Shown here: in pieces, positions 36,140-45,407 of the stretch
How positions within the stretch are numbered: the stretch's first letter is position 1
How the letters are laid out: each line of letters starts with the position of its first letter
From: Formicincola oecophyllae
GTDB lineage: Bacteria > Pseudomonadota > Alphaproteobacteria > Acetobacterales > Acetobacteraceae
Assembly (NCBI RefSeq): GCF_006542395.2
Contig: NZ_CP038231.1
Span: 930,001 to 994,000, forward strand
Direction of reading: 5' to 3'
Length of the DNA stretch: 64,000 nucleotides
Position numbers and translations under genes: made by a program
The notes under the pieces: model-generated
The model's input: only the letters and a program-made list of their open reading frames with translations
The model's database searches: none
What the model was told of the DNA's origin: nothing

Positions 36140-36322
36140 ATGACCACCCAGCCCAAAAACACCACCCCCCAGCCAGACGCCACCCAAAAAGCGGTTGACC
36201 AGAAAGACGCCGAAAGCGCCTTCCAGAATGAAGTGGCTGAAAACGCCGCTGTGACGGAGGAAGAGGCTGAGGCCGCTACTGACGCCACAGCCATGATGGA
36301 TGGTGACGTGGGGATGCTGTAA
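36140..36322 (+). CDS. Small acidic hypothetical protein
   Basis: The 60-residue protein is very acidic in its second half (VTEEEAEAATDATAMMDGDV) and polar in the first (NTTPQPDATQKAVDQKD), with no hydrophobic segment. AGAGG lies nine bases before the ATG, a good start signal. No family recognised; it is a likely disordered cytosolic protein. Confidence 0.55.
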   Translation: MTTQPKNTTPQPDATQKAVDQKDAESAFQNEVAENAAVTEEEAEAATDATAMMDGDVGML

Positions 36323-36360
36323 AGCTTCCCACCTTTCATTCCCAACATGCCTTCTGCACC

Positions 36361-36384
36361 ACCCTGCCTGGCCACAGGCAGGGT
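36361..36384. terminator. Hairpin between convergent genes
   Basis: ACCCTGCCTG and CAGGCAGGGT form a perfect 10-bp stem with a 4-base loop between the small acidic gene and the convergent yhaN gene. Neither direction has a long T run, so it may be a weak or factor-assisted terminator. Confidence 0.5.
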
Positions 36385-36421
36385 GTTCGCTTGTCAGGCA
36401 GTGTGTTTGGACAATCTGTGT

Positions 36422-39400
36422 TCAAAGTGTGATGAGGTTCCCACCCAGCGCTTCCACGTCACAGGGCGGTTGGTGGTGGGTGAACAGCAGCACTTGCGTT
36501 TGGCTGGAGAACGCTGCCAGCACCTCAAAGGCGGCTTGGGTTCTTTCAGCGTCAAACTGTACAAAAAGGTCATCAGCCACAAAAGGCAGTGCCTGGCCTT
36601 TGTCAATGTGATTCACTTTGAGGTCAGCCAGCCGCAGCGCCAGGAAAAGCTGGTCGCGTGTGCCTGTGCTGAGATGGTCGATGGCCACTGGGCGCCCCTG
36701 GCCAGGACAGGCTTTGAGGCTGCCTGCCACTTCATCCATTTCCACATGGGTGTAGCTGCTTTTTCCACCTTGTTTGGTCAATTGTGCAAAATAATGTGAA
36801 GCCGAATCCAGGAAGGGCCGATGGCTGGCTTCACGTTCCTGGCGCATTAGTTCCTGCAGCAAATGGTGCTGCACGGTGAGTTTGGCCCATTCCCTTGTCT
36901 CCTCCACAAGGAGGGCCTGCAGGTTCACGCGTTTCTGCTCAAGCTCAGCAGTGCCTGGCGCTTGGCGTAGTTCTTTGAGTTTTTGCTGGCTTTCCCAAAC
37001 AGCGCGTCTCGCTTCTTCTAAAGGGATGTTGAGGGCGCGGATGTCTTCATCAAGGTTGGCTTGTTCAACAGTCAGCACGTCAGCTGGTTGCGCCAGAATG
37101 TCATCAAGCCATGATAGGAACGCCTGGCTGTCTGCTTGGGGGCATGACCATGAAGGTGGACAGGCAGCTGCAAGTTCGCGGTAGGCCCCCTCACGTAATG
37201 ATTGGGCTTGGTGATGAAGGCTGCTGTCAGCAAGGGCTGCGCGCAGTTGGTGTTCAGTCCATTGCGGTGCGTCTGGCAAGGTTGCAGCCAAGGGCTTCAG
37301 GGCTTGGCGCAACATGTTGGCTGCTTGTTGGCTTTTCTGAACGTGAAGGCCATGAAGGCCACGGAGGTTTTCCAAAGCTCCCAGCGCGGCATGGCGGTCG
37401 CGGCTTTGGTCCTGGGCTTTTTCCAGGCGTTGCTGCAACGTGGCCAAATCAGCGGCTTGATACTGTTTCAGCATGTCTTGGCGCAGGGCGTGAAAGTGGT
37501 TCAAGCGTTTCCGCTTAGCTTTCTGGGCTTCTTTATTGCGTTCTAAGGCTGTGGTAAGGCGTGCCAGGTTAAGCCATGATTGATAATCCTGCGCCTGCAT
37601 CTGGGCAGGCAGGCCACGTTGGGCGCAAGATTTCAGCCAGGCCTGGTTCAGCTGGTGCCCAAGGCTTTTGCTGACCGACCATTCTTTTCTATGTTGCTGG
37701 TTCAGTTGGCGTTGGGTGCGTTGTTCTAAAGCCAGTTCGCGCTTGTGTTCAAGCGCGTTTGCCACTGCGTGGGTGCGCGCTGCGACAGCACTGCGCATGG
37801 CCAGCAAGGGTGGGGTGGCTTCCAGCGGCACGGGGGCCACAGAGGAAGCGCCCAAGTGAACCAAAAAAGCCTGCCCTTGCTCAAGCACATGCTGCCATTC
37901 AATCACATTGGCTAAGAAAGTCAGCGCTTCCTGAAGCGCCAAACGCCAAGCAGGTATTTGTTCCAGGCTGTTGGAAACATTGGCCCATGCACCTAAGCCC
38001 CCTTCCTGCAGTCTCTCCGCCCATTGGTTTTGGTAATGCTGCATACTCTTTTGCAGCAGGGTCAATTTTTCCTGCGCTTGACGGCGTGCCAACTCACTTT
38101 GCTTGATGCGGCGTGAAAGGTCCTGAAGTTGGCCTTGGTGCTGGTTCTGCATTAAAGCGCCGTCCACCAAGCTGTCACAGTTATTCACAGCCTGCATGAG
38201 GTCAGCTGCCGTGGCCGCGCTGGGCTGGTGGAGGAAGCGGGCCAAGATTTGGTTGCGCGCTGTGCGGGCCTTAGCAATGCGTTCAGGCGTAATGGGCACT
38301 GCCCCTTGCAACACAGCTTGCTGTTCATGGTGCAGCTGTTCCAGTTGGTGCTGGGTTTGCTGCAGGCTTTCCTGGGCGCGTGCTAGGTCAGCGTGTTGTT
38401 GGCGCTGTTGGGTGCGGAGCATTTCGCATTCATCAGCCCCAGGCAGGGTCAGTGATTGAAGTGATGCTCTGAGGGAAGCCGCGTTGCTCAAAGGCCCCAA
38501 GGGCAGTGGCGCCAATTTCCGTTTCAGGCTTTCCCACTGTTGGTTGAGTTCAGCCAAGGTTGCTTGTTGAAGATCCTCACTTAAACTATCCGCCTTAGAA
38601 AGCCATTGCTCCGCCAAGGCTTTCTGCTGCAACAGTTCCTCCTGGCTTGTTGGTTCAGACTGGGGCTGAACGGTAGCTTGAACCACTCCAGGGTTGTCCA
38701 GCATGGTTTCCAGGCGCGCCATGTTGCGCTGATTGTCCACAATGGCCTGCGCCTGCCCTTCCAGCCCTTCAAAAGCATCAGGATTAGGCAAGGGAAAAGG
38801 GGGAGCCAAACCCAGCTGCCGTGCCACAATGGCTTGGCGGTGCTCTAGCCCGGCGGCCTCCTGTTGCAAAGCCTCCAGGCCCTCTTGCTCGGCAGGGGCT
38901 GATTTGGCTTCACGCAACAGGTCTTGCAGGAGGGGGGCGCTTTCAACCACGTTATCCACAGCTGGCAAAGCGTTGCAAAGCAATTGCTGCTTTTGCAGGT
39001 TCTCCAGCGCTTCCGTTTCCTTTTGGCGCATTGAGTCCCAATGCTGAAGGTGGGTGTTGAGTGTGCCAACCTGTTCTGCCGTCAACAGGGGAACGGGCAG
39101 TGAACGGACTTTTTGCTGCGCTGCACGGCATGCCAGCGCTTTAGGGTACAGGGTCAAGCGCTCTTGAAAGGCTTGGCGTTTGGAGGCCAAGTCACGCTGC
39201 TGCGCTTGTAAGGCTTCGCGGCGCTCTTCTGTCGTGGCGACCGCCTCCTCAGCGCTAGCGAGCTTTTCCTCGCTCAGCAGTAATTGCCTGACTTCTTTCT
39301 TGACTATGGCCAAGTCTTTGAGATGCTGGGCGATGGGTTGGTTCTGACCCCGCTCTTTCCAAAGGGCTAGGCGTTTACGGTTAATGCTTTCCAGAATTCC

Positions 39401-39913
39401 AGGGACATCCAATCCACCCAAGCGCATGGCCAGAAGCTGCCCCGTGCCATGGTCAGCCAGCTTGGCCAGAAGCTCCCCTCCCGCGCGCAAACGGCGCCCC
39501 GTCAGTGACCATATTTGACGGTAGTGTTCACGGTCCAGTCCGTTTAAGGCTTGAAGGAGGAAGCCTTCATCCTGTTGGGTGGCATCGTCTGGTTGGTAGA
39601 GGGTGGCCCTGTTGGAACGCCGCCTGATAGAGCCCAGCGCAGCGCCACCGTTCAAGGCGGCATGCGCGCCCACCCGCAATTGCCCGGCCTCGAAATTGAA
39701 CGTGGCGCGTTCATCAATGTGATGATTGAAACCAAACATCCATTCTTCAAGGGCGCGCCTGGTGGTGGATTTACCAGCTTCATTTGGGCCGTAGATGACT
39801 TGGAAGTCGCGTTTTTGGCCATTTCTCCCTAAATGCTGGTGAAATTCCAGGGTGCGGTTCTCAAAATGCCCATAACGCAGCAAATCGAGCGATTGAAGGC
39901 GCAGGCGCGTCAT
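36422..39913 (-). CDS. yhaN: YhaN-like SMC/Rad50-type ATPase
   Basis: The 1163-residue protein has Walker A GPNEAGKST at residues 42-50, a very long Gln/Leu/Ala-rich coiled-coil middle, and a C-terminal ABC-type head with signature HLSTGTRDQLFLALRLADL and Walker B LPFVADDLFVQFD. This is the SbcC/Rad50/YhaN layout; the N-terminal GPNEAGKST form and the LSTGTRDQ signature point to the YhaN branch. It overlaps the phosphoesterase gene by four bases (ATGA), the standard nuclease/ATPase pairing. The complex is expected to process DNA ends or hairpins. Its physiological job is inferred from the family. Confidence 0.85.
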   Translation of the reverse strand: MTRLRLQSLDLLRYGHFENRTLEFHQHLGRNGQKRDFQVIYGPNEAGKSTTRRALEEWMFGFNHHIDERATFNFEAGQLRVGAHAALNGGAALGSIRRRSNRATLYQPDDATQQDEGFLLQALNGLDREHYRQIWSLTGRRLRAGGELLAKLADHGTGQLLAMRLGGLDVPGILESINRKRLALWKERGQNQPIAQHLKDLAIVKKEVRQLLLSEEKLASAEEAVATTEERREALQAQQRDLASKRQAFQERLTLYPKALACRAAQQKVRSLPVPLLTAEQVGTLNTHLQHWDSMRQKETEALENLQKQQLLCNALPAVDNVVESAPLLQDLLREAKSAPAEQEGLEALQQEAAGLEHRQAIVARQLGLAPPFPLPNPDAFEGLEGQAQAIVDNQRNMARLETMLDNPGVVQATVQPQSEPTSQEELLQQKALAEQWLSKADSLSEDLQQATLAELNQQWESLKRKLAPLPLGPLSNAASLRASLQSLTLPGADECEMLRTQQRQQHADLARAQESLQQTQHQLEQLHHEQQAVLQGAVPITPERIAKARTARNQILARFLHQPSAATAADLMQAVNNCDSLVDGALMQNQHQGQLQDLSRRIKQSELARRQAQEKLTLLQKSMQHYQNQWAERLQEGGLGAWANVSNSLEQIPAWRLALQEALTFLANVIEWQHVLEQGQAFLVHLGASSVAPVPLEATPPLLAMRSAVAARTHAVANALEHKRELALEQRTQRQLNQQHRKEWSVSKSLGHQLNQAWLKSCAQRGLPAQMQAQDYQSWLNLARLTTALERNKEAQKAKRKRLNHFHALRQDMLKQYQAADLATLQQRLEKAQDQSRDRHAALGALENLRGLHGLHVQKSQQAANMLRQALKPLAATLPDAPQWTEHQLRAALADSSLHHQAQSLREGAYRELAAACPPSWSCPQADSQAFLSWLDDILAQPADVLTVEQANLDEDIRALNIPLEEARRAVWESQQKLKELRQAPGTAELEQKRVNLQALLVEETREWAKLTVQHHLLQELMRQEREASHRPFLDSASHYFAQLTKQGGKSSYTHVEMDEVAGSLKACPGQGRPVAIDHLSTGTRDQLFLALRLADLKVNHIDKGQALPFVADDLFVQFDAERTQAAFEVLAAFSSQTQVLLFTHHQPPCDVEALGGNLITL

Positions 39914-41232
39914 GTCTCAGCAGTTCCCCCTGCCATGGCCAACTGCGCCAGAAGTTCCTCAGTGGCTTCATGAACGAGGCGCTTGAAATCTCCCTCCAGC
40001 ATGATGGTGTCCATTTCCCCAGGCGTGCCAGTGGGTAGCCCTGCCAGCTGGGGTATGGCGTCACCAGCGCTTTGCAATTTTTTGCTCAAAGGACGCAGCA
40101 GTTCCCAACATTGTTCCAGCTGGCCTGGGTCTTGGGCAAGGCGCCCAAGGGCCATAGCCAGCCCTGGCTGAAGGGCTTTTGCTGTGTTGGAGGAGGGCAG
40201 GTGCGTGTGAAGGGTGATTTTCTCAAGTGCCAGCCATTGCCCCTCATAGCTGCATTGCCTGGCCTGCAAGCGCAGCTCCTGCTGCCAATCCTGGTCAGCG
40301 TGCAGCTGGTTGTGCAGGGTGGTAGTCCCTGTGAAGTTCAGGCGTGCAACCACATGGCGCCCCTGGGCTTTAGAGAGGACGCTTTCCAGCGCTATGGTGG
40401 CGCGCTCATAGAGCTCTTCCATAGAGGCACAGCCTGTTAAGTCACATTCAAGCGAACGCCAACGCAGCACATCGCAATAAAGGCGCTCACAAGCGCTGAT
40501 TTGGCCACTTTCCACGCTGACAAGCCAACCACCATTGCCGCCTGTCCACTCATCGCCTGTTTCGCGTGCGTGGCGCCCCTGGAGGACGCCAGCGTAAACT
40601 ACCCATGGGTCAGGATGGTTGACGATTTGGGCTTTGTGGACATGGCCCAGCGCCCAATAGTCGTAACCATGGCTTGCAAGGTCACTGAGGGTGCAAGGGG
40701 CGTAAGGTTCATGGCCGTTTTCCCGCCCCACCATGGCGGTGTGCAGAACGCCTATGTTCAACCACCCCAGTTGGGCTGGCGGGTAATGGGCTGCCAGGTT
40801 GTCAGTGACGTGGCGTTCCTTGAAGCTCTGGCCATGCAAGGCCACGCGCAGGCTATCTAGGGTGAAGGTGGCGGGCTTGTCTGCTGGAAAACGGTGAACA
40901 TTCTTGATGCTGGGCAAGCGGTGGTTGATGACAGACCCTGCGTCATGGTTGCCATGGGCGATGAAGGCGCTGATGCCGCGCTCAGAAAGCCTGCGCAGCT
41001 GGTCGCTCATGAAAAGGGCTGTTGAAAGGTCCTTCCAATGGCCATCGTAAAGGTCGCCAGCCAGCACCATGAAGGCCACCTGATGCTTGATGGCGCTATC
41101 CACAAGTTTGGCCAAAGCCTGGCGCGTAGCAAGGCGCATGGCCTCGGCCGGCAGCCCATCATGGCGGGCCAGACCCCGCAGTGGACTATCAAGATGGATG
41201 TCAGCAGCATGGATGAAACGGAATGACGTCAT
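39910..41232 (-). CDS. yhaO: YhaO-like DNA exonuclease (Mre11/SbcD-type metallophosphoesterase)
   Basis: The 440-residue protein begins with FRFIHAADIHLDSPL, the D-x-H metal-binding motif of calcineurin-like phosphoesterases, and contains VLAGDLYDGH, IAHGNHDAG, LHTAMVG and ALGHVHKAQI. These motifs together supply the two-metal nuclease centre of the Mre11/SbcD family. The last ~180 residues are the capping or partner-binding region. The stop overlaps the yhaN start by four bases, so the two are translated together and form the nuclease-ATPase complex. The head position in the operon matches sbcD-sbcC. Confidence 0.88.
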   Translation of the reverse strand: MTSFRFIHAADIHLDSPLRGLARHDGLPAEAMRLATRQALAKLVDSAIKHQVAFMVLAGDLYDGHWKDLSTALFMSDQLRRLSERGISAFIAHGNHDAGSVINHRLPSIKNVHRFPADKPATFTLDSLRVALHGQSFKERHVTDNLAAHYPPAQLGWLNIGVLHTAMVGRENGHEPYAPCTLSDLASHGYDYWALGHVHKAQIVNHPDPWVVYAGVLQGRHARETGDEWTGGNGGWLVSVESGQISACERLYCDVLRWRSLECDLTGCASMEELYERATIALESVLSKAQGRHVVARLNFTGTTTLHNQLHADQDWQQELRLQARQCSYEGQWLALEKITLHTHLPSSNTAKALQPGLAMALGRLAQDPGQLEQCWELLRPLSKKLQSAGDAIPQLAGLPTGTPGEMDTIMLEGDFKRLVHEATEELLAQLAMAGGTAET

Positions 41233-41263
41233 CAGTTCATTATGGCGTTGCGGGGCTTGGTTG

Positions 41264-42271
41264 TCATGGTTGGGGTTTGGCCTGGGCGCCTTCTTTCCTG
41301 GCCAGTTTGCGTGCGTAATGGCGTGCTAGCGTGGCGCCAACATAAAGCTGAATTTGATGGTAGATTAGCAAAGGCAGCTCCACCACGCCTGCGCCATGGG
41401 GGAAAATCACGCTGGCCATGGGAATACCCGTGGAGAGGGATTTTTTGGAGCCGCAGAACTGCAGAGCGATGATGTCGCCGCGTGGCAGCCCCATGGCGCG
41501 GCCAGCTAGGTCTGTCAGGGTCAACATGATGGCCAGCAAAACCGTGCAAAACAACGCTACCAAAACGAAGTCTTGCCAGGGCACACGGTGCCAGAGCCCC
41601 TCTAGAACGGCGGTGCTGAAGGCTGCATAGACCATGACGATGATGGAGCCTTGGTCGGTGAATTTCAGCAGGATCTTGTGCTTGCGCACGATTGGCCCCA
41701 ACCAGGGCTGAACGGCCTGCCCCGCTACAAAAGGCAGCAGCAGTTCACGGGCGATATCGATGATGGTTTGCAGCCCGCCAGCACTGCCGCCGGCTTGCGC
41801 ACCTGCTGGCAGCAGCAACGCTACCAGGAGGGGGGTGGCGAAAATGCCCACGATGTTGGAAACCGTGGCGGCGCAAATGGCGGCCGGGACATTGCCGCGC
41901 GCAATCGATGTCAGCGCGATGGAGGACTGCACGGTGGAGGGCAGGCAGCACACAAACAGAAGGCCTGTCCAAAGCTTGGGGGTAAGGTAAGGCAGCATCC
42001 CAGCCACATGGCACAGACCGTAAAGTGCCACCCCAATGAGGGGGAACACCACAAAGGTGGCTAGCAGGGCACACCCTTGCACCTTCCAGTCGCGCAGGCT
42101 TTCCCAAAGGGCGCTGCGCTGCAGCTTGGCGCCTTGGAAAAAGAACATGAACATAATCAGCAGTGACGTCAGGTGATTGAGCGCCCCTTGGTAGGCGTGG
42201 GGGCATGGCAGGAAAGTTGCCAAAAGAACGGCGCCGATTAAGGCGCTGAGAAAGGGGTCAGGACGTTTCAT
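41264..42271 (-). CDS. Bile-acid:sodium symporter-like (SBF-like/YfeH type) membrane protein
   Basis: With ATG 42271 the protein has 335 residues and about ten membrane segments. It begins RPDPFLSALIGAVLLATFLP and contains FMFFFQGAKLQRSALWESLRDWKVQ, TGLLFVCCLPSTVQSSIALTSIARGN, and LQFCGSKKSLSTGIPMASVIF, which match the SBF-like family (PF13593 type, YfeH). The S-T-V-Q-S-S and G-S-K-K-S-L-S-x-G motifs form the crossing helices that bind sodium in such carriers. Natural substrates in bacteria are poorly defined. The frame extends to 42379, but TTGGAAAG lies before 42271. The gene is divergent from the GH32 gene. Confidence 0.8.
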   Translation of the reverse strand: MKRPDPFLSALIGAVLLATFLPCPHAYQGALNHLTSLLIMFMFFFQGAKLQRSALWESLRDWKVQGCALLATFVVFPLIGVALYGLCHVAGMLPYLTPKLWTGLLFVCCLPSTVQSSIALTSIARGNVPAAICAATVSNIVGIFATPLLVALLLPAGAQAGGSAGGLQTIIDIARELLLPFVAGQAVQPWLGPIVRKHKILLKFTDQGSIIVMVYAAFSTAVLEGLWHRVPWQDFVLVALFCTVLLAIMLTLTDLAGRAMGLPRGDIIALQFCGSKKSLSTGIPMASVIFPHGAGVVELPLLIYHQIQLYVGATLARHYARKLARKEGAQAKPQP

Positions 42272-42367
42272 GGCTTTCCAAGGTGCGTTCGTTGGCTGGG
42301 GATGGGGTTTCAGTTTGAGGGGCGTATGGGCCATGCTGGTCCAGCACCGTCCGGGGGAAGCAGCGAT

Positions 42368-44170
42368 ATGTCCAAACAACGGCTCAGCCCGCCATGTGGC
42401 CCCATGGCCTGCTTGGGGCGGCGCCAGGCTATTGGCTTGCTATCAAGCGGTGTGGCTGCTTTTGTCACGACCAGGGGAACGCTCATGGCATCAACACCAG
42501 CAAATACCTCTTCAGCGCGGCCTGGCGCAGACGCCGCGCAGGCAGGGCGCCCAAGGCCTGTTGCCCTGGCTTCTTACCGCCCCGCCATCCATTTCACCCC
42601 GCCGCATGGCTTCATGAACGATCCCAACGGCCTGATTTGGGATGGCAAGGTGTTTCACCTTTATTACCAATACAACCCCCATGGCACTCATGCTGGCTAT
42701 GTGCATTGGGGCCATGCCACTAGCCCTGACCTCTACAATTGGCATGACCAGCCTGTGGCCATCAGTGTAAGCGAAGCAGGCCAGGCTTTTAGTGGATCTG
42801 TGGTGCTTGACCGCCACAACCGTTCAGGCCTGTTCCCACAACTTCCCCTTGCCCACCAGGAGGCAGCAGACCTTAAAGCAGCCATTGCCGCCATCAGCGG
42901 GCCAGGCGCTGCCAGCGCGTTCGCCCAGAATAAGGCAAGCCAGGATGGTGAAGGGGGCCTTGTGGCCATCTACACCCGTTCCAGGCCCCACAGCCAGACC
43001 CAATTCGTGGCATGGAGCCCCAATCAAGGCACTACATACCTGGATTGGCCAGGCGATCCGGTGTTGGATATTGCTTCCGATTCCTACCGCGACCCCAAAG
43101 TATTCTGGCATGAGGCCAGCCAAAAATGGGTTATGGCCTTGGTGCAAGCGCGTGCACGCAAAGTCTCCTTTTACGGTTCAGCCGATCTGCTGCATTGGCG
43201 CCATCTTAGCGATTTTGGCCCCGCCGGGCTGAGAGGGGTCGATTATGAATGCCCTTGCCTGGTGGAGCTGCCTGTGGCGGGGGAAGGCACGCCCGGAGAA
43301 AGCCAGACGCGTTGGGTGCTGTTTGTTTCCATCAACCCCGGCGCGCCGCTGGGGGGAAGTGGCACGCAGTATTTTGTGGGTGATTTTGACGGTGAGCGCT
43401 TCACGCCTGAAAACACCCTTTTGGGACTGCTGGACTTCGCCAAGGACTGCTACGCCATGCAGACCTACAATGACATGCCAAGCAATGACGTGCCTGGCGG
43501 TGCGGCCGTTTACCTAGCCTGGCTGAGCAACTGGCAGTATTGCAACGAACTGCCAACGCAGGGCTGGCGCGGCGCTATGACACTGCCCCGTGAAATGCGC
43601 TTGCGGCGTGATGGGGAGGGGTGGCTGCGCTTGGTGCAGCAGCCTTGGCAGCTTGAGAGGCTGCGTGAGGCACCGCTGCCCTTTCGTGCGCACAGGTTGG
43701 GGCCCATGGAGCGCGCCCACACCCCCCTTCCCGCTAACCTGGCTGTGGAAATTGAAGTGACTGTGCGTTTGGAGCAAGGGCCGGGCAGCCAGCCAGGGCG
43801 CTTCGTCATCGCCTTTGTCAACCGAGGAACAGCCACCATGCCGGGGGAGGAGTTGACGGTGGGGGTTGACCTCCAGACAAACCAGCTGTGGCTGGACCGC
43901 AGTGGCTTGCGCGGCTACAGCCAGCCTTTTTTCACAGGGCAATTTTCTGAGGCGCTGCCGGCCGGTCTGGAGCGCGTTGAGCTGCGCATTATTCTGGATG
44001 CAAGCACCCTGGAGGTCTACGCCCAAAGAGGGATGTGCGTTGGAACAGCACTGGTGTTTCCTGCCAATCCACTTAATGGGTTGGAGCTTCGGGCGGAGAA
44101 CGCGCAGGTGACTGTGCATGAGGCGCGTGTCTGGCCCCTGCGCCCCACCATGGCCGCCAATCGTGGCTGA
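42368..44170 (+). CDS. Tat-exported glycoside hydrolase family 32 (fructan/sucrose hydrolase)
   Basis: The 600-residue protein has a twin-arginine signal (GRRQAIGLLSSGVAAF near residue 18) and the GH32 catalytic core: FMNDPNGLIWDG with the nucleophile Asp at about 85, SGSVVL, YRDPKVFW with the stabilising Asp, and YECPCLVE with the acid/base Glu. A C-terminal beta-sandwich with LRIILDASTLEVYAQRG follows, as in exo-levanases and invertases. It releases fructose from sucrose, levan or inulin in the periplasm or outside. ATG 42368 has GGGGGAAG nearby and fits the signal sequence. Substrate (sucrose versus levan) is not separable by reading. Confidence 0.88.
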   Translation: MSKQRLSPPCGPMACLGRRQAIGLLSSGVAAFVTTRGTLMASTPANTSSARPGADAAQAGRPRPVALASYRPAIHFTPPHGFMNDPNGLIWDGKVFHLYYQYNPHGTHAGYVHWGHATSPDLYNWHDQPVAISVSEAGQAFSGSVVLDRHNRSGLFPQLPLAHQEAADLKAAIAAISGPGAASAFAQNKASQDGEGGLVAIYTRSRPHSQTQFVAWSPNQGTTYLDWPGDPVLDIASDSYRDPKVFWHEASQKWVMALVQARARKVSFYGSADLLHWRHLSDFGPAGLRGVDYECPCLVELPVAGEGTPGESQTRWVLFVSINPGAPLGGSGTQYFVGDFDGERFTPENTLLGLLDFAKDCYAMQTYNDMPSNDVPGGAAVYLAWLSNWQYCNELPTQGWRGAMTLPREMRLRRDGEGWLRLVQQPWQLERLREAPLPFRAHRLGPMERAHTPLPANLAVEIEVTVRLEQGPGSQPGRFVIAFVNRGTATMPGEELTVGVDLQTNQLWLDRSGLRGYSQPFFTGQFSEALPAGLERVELRIILDASTLEVYAQRGMCVGTALVFPANPLNGLELRAENAQVTVHEARVWPLRPTMAANRG

Positions 44171-44212
44171 AGGGGTTGCGCCTTCTGTTCTGGGCCTTAT
44201 CTGTCCTGGGCC

Positions 44213-45100
44213 TTAAATGCAGGCCAAGGGCCTTTTACGCAGGGGCGGGGGGAATGCCCTGTCCAGCGCTAGCAGGTCGGCTGCCGACAAGGTGATTTCA
44301 AGGGCTGCGATGTTTTCGCGCTCATGCGCCACAGTGCCTGCCTTGGGGATGGCCAGAACGCCTGGCTGGCGCAGCACCCATGCCAAGGCGATCTGGGCTG
44401 GGGTTGCTGGGCCTAAACTGGTGTGGTGCTTGGCAGCAATGGCTTTAAGGGCGGGGCTGGTGAGGATCCTCTTGGCTTGGCCAAGGGGGGAATAGGCCAT
44501 GGTCACCACGCCTTGCGCACGGTCTGCCTCAAGCAGGTCCCACTCCGTGCCGCGGTATTCCAGCGCGTAGAGGATCTGGTTGGCCTGGACGCCATTAGCT
44601 GCTTGGGCCCCTGGAACGGCTGCCAGCTCCTCCATGTCGTCCACATCAAAGTTGGAAACCCCCCATGAACGGATAAGCCCATCAGCCATCAAGGCTTCAA
44701 AAGCGCCCACCGTCTCCGCCAAAGGCACTGATGAACGCCAATGGAGCAGGTATAGGTCAAGGTGGTCTGTGCCCAGGCGCGCCAGGGATTGGCGGCAAGC
44801 CTTCAACACATCGTCATGGGCTGCGTGGGATGGCAGGACTTTGCTGACCAGGAACACCCGGTCACGCGCAAAGGGCGCGATGGCCTCCCCCACCAGGGTT
44901 TCTGAACGGCCATTGCCGTACATCTCTGCTGTGTCGATGACGTGCAGGCCGTGCTCCAACCCATAGCGCAGGGCGGCGATTTCCTGGGGGCGCTTGGCTG
45001 GCGCATCCCCCATGGCCCATGTGCCCATGCCAAGCGCAGGCACTGTGGCGCCGTTGGGGAACGTCACGGTGTGGTCATGCTGTTGGGAGGAAGGGGGCAT
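44213..45100 (-). CDS. Aldo/keto reductase
   Basis: The 295-residue protein is a TIM-barrel NADPH-dependent oxidoreductase. The catalytic tetrad is visible: Asp 56 and Tyr 61 in HVIDTAEMYGNG, Lys 87 in VFLVSKVLP and His 120 in LDLYLLHWRS. NADPH-binding region motifs AIPKAGT and later ENIAALEITLS fit too. It reduces aldehydes, ketoses or 2,5-diketogluconate-like compounds in the cytosol. ATG 45100 has GAGG at nine bases; the frame continues to 45250 but that part has no homology-like character. Substrate is unknown. It is convergent with the GH32 gene. Confidence 0.9.
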   Translation of the reverse strand: MPPSSQQHDHTVTFPNGATVPALGMGTWAMGDAPAKRPQEIAALRYGLEHGLHVIDTAEMYGNGRSETLVGEAIAPFARDRVFLVSKVLPSHAAHDDVLKACRQSLARLGTDHLDLYLLHWRSSVPLAETVGAFEALMADGLIRSWGVSNFDVDDMEELAAVPGAQAANGVQANQILYALEYRGTEWDLLEADRAQGVVTMAYSPLGQAKRILTSPALKAIAAKHHTSLGPATPAQIALAWVLRQPGVLAIPKAGTVAHERENIAALEITLSAADLLALDRAFPPPLRKRPLACI

Positions 45101-45407
45101 GGTGGTTATCCTCAGGCGTGTTGGTGGAATAAGGGAGCATGGCTTTTTGCTGGAGCTCTCCAGCTCGCTTTGGGAAGCCTGCATGCTTGTGGGTGAAGCT
45201 GCAACAGGGTCCTGTGGCTGTGGGACGATGGCTGCTGTGCGTTCAGCCAAAAGCCACAGGTCAAAGTCCTTGCCCCTGCCCTGGGACCTTGGCTGGTTTG
45301 GCCAAGGGGTGGAGAAGGCTTATGGTTGTCACCAGGTAGGCCATTTATGTGATTGGGGCTGAGCAGGGCTTCCGCATTACTGCAGGGGCTGGAGGAGGAA
45401 GATAATC
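45101..45407. other. Divergent intergenic region with one inverted repeat
   Basis: Between the leftward reductase and the rightward exported protein there is no gene I can support. CCTTGGC (45287-45293) and GCCAAGG (45301-45307) form an inverted repeat that could be an operator or a small hairpin. Promoters for both genes must be here. Confidence 0.35.

Noticed and set aside
38952-38960. Single perfect DnaA box inside yhaN
   Set aside because: Isolated and inside a coding region; expected occasionally by chance.
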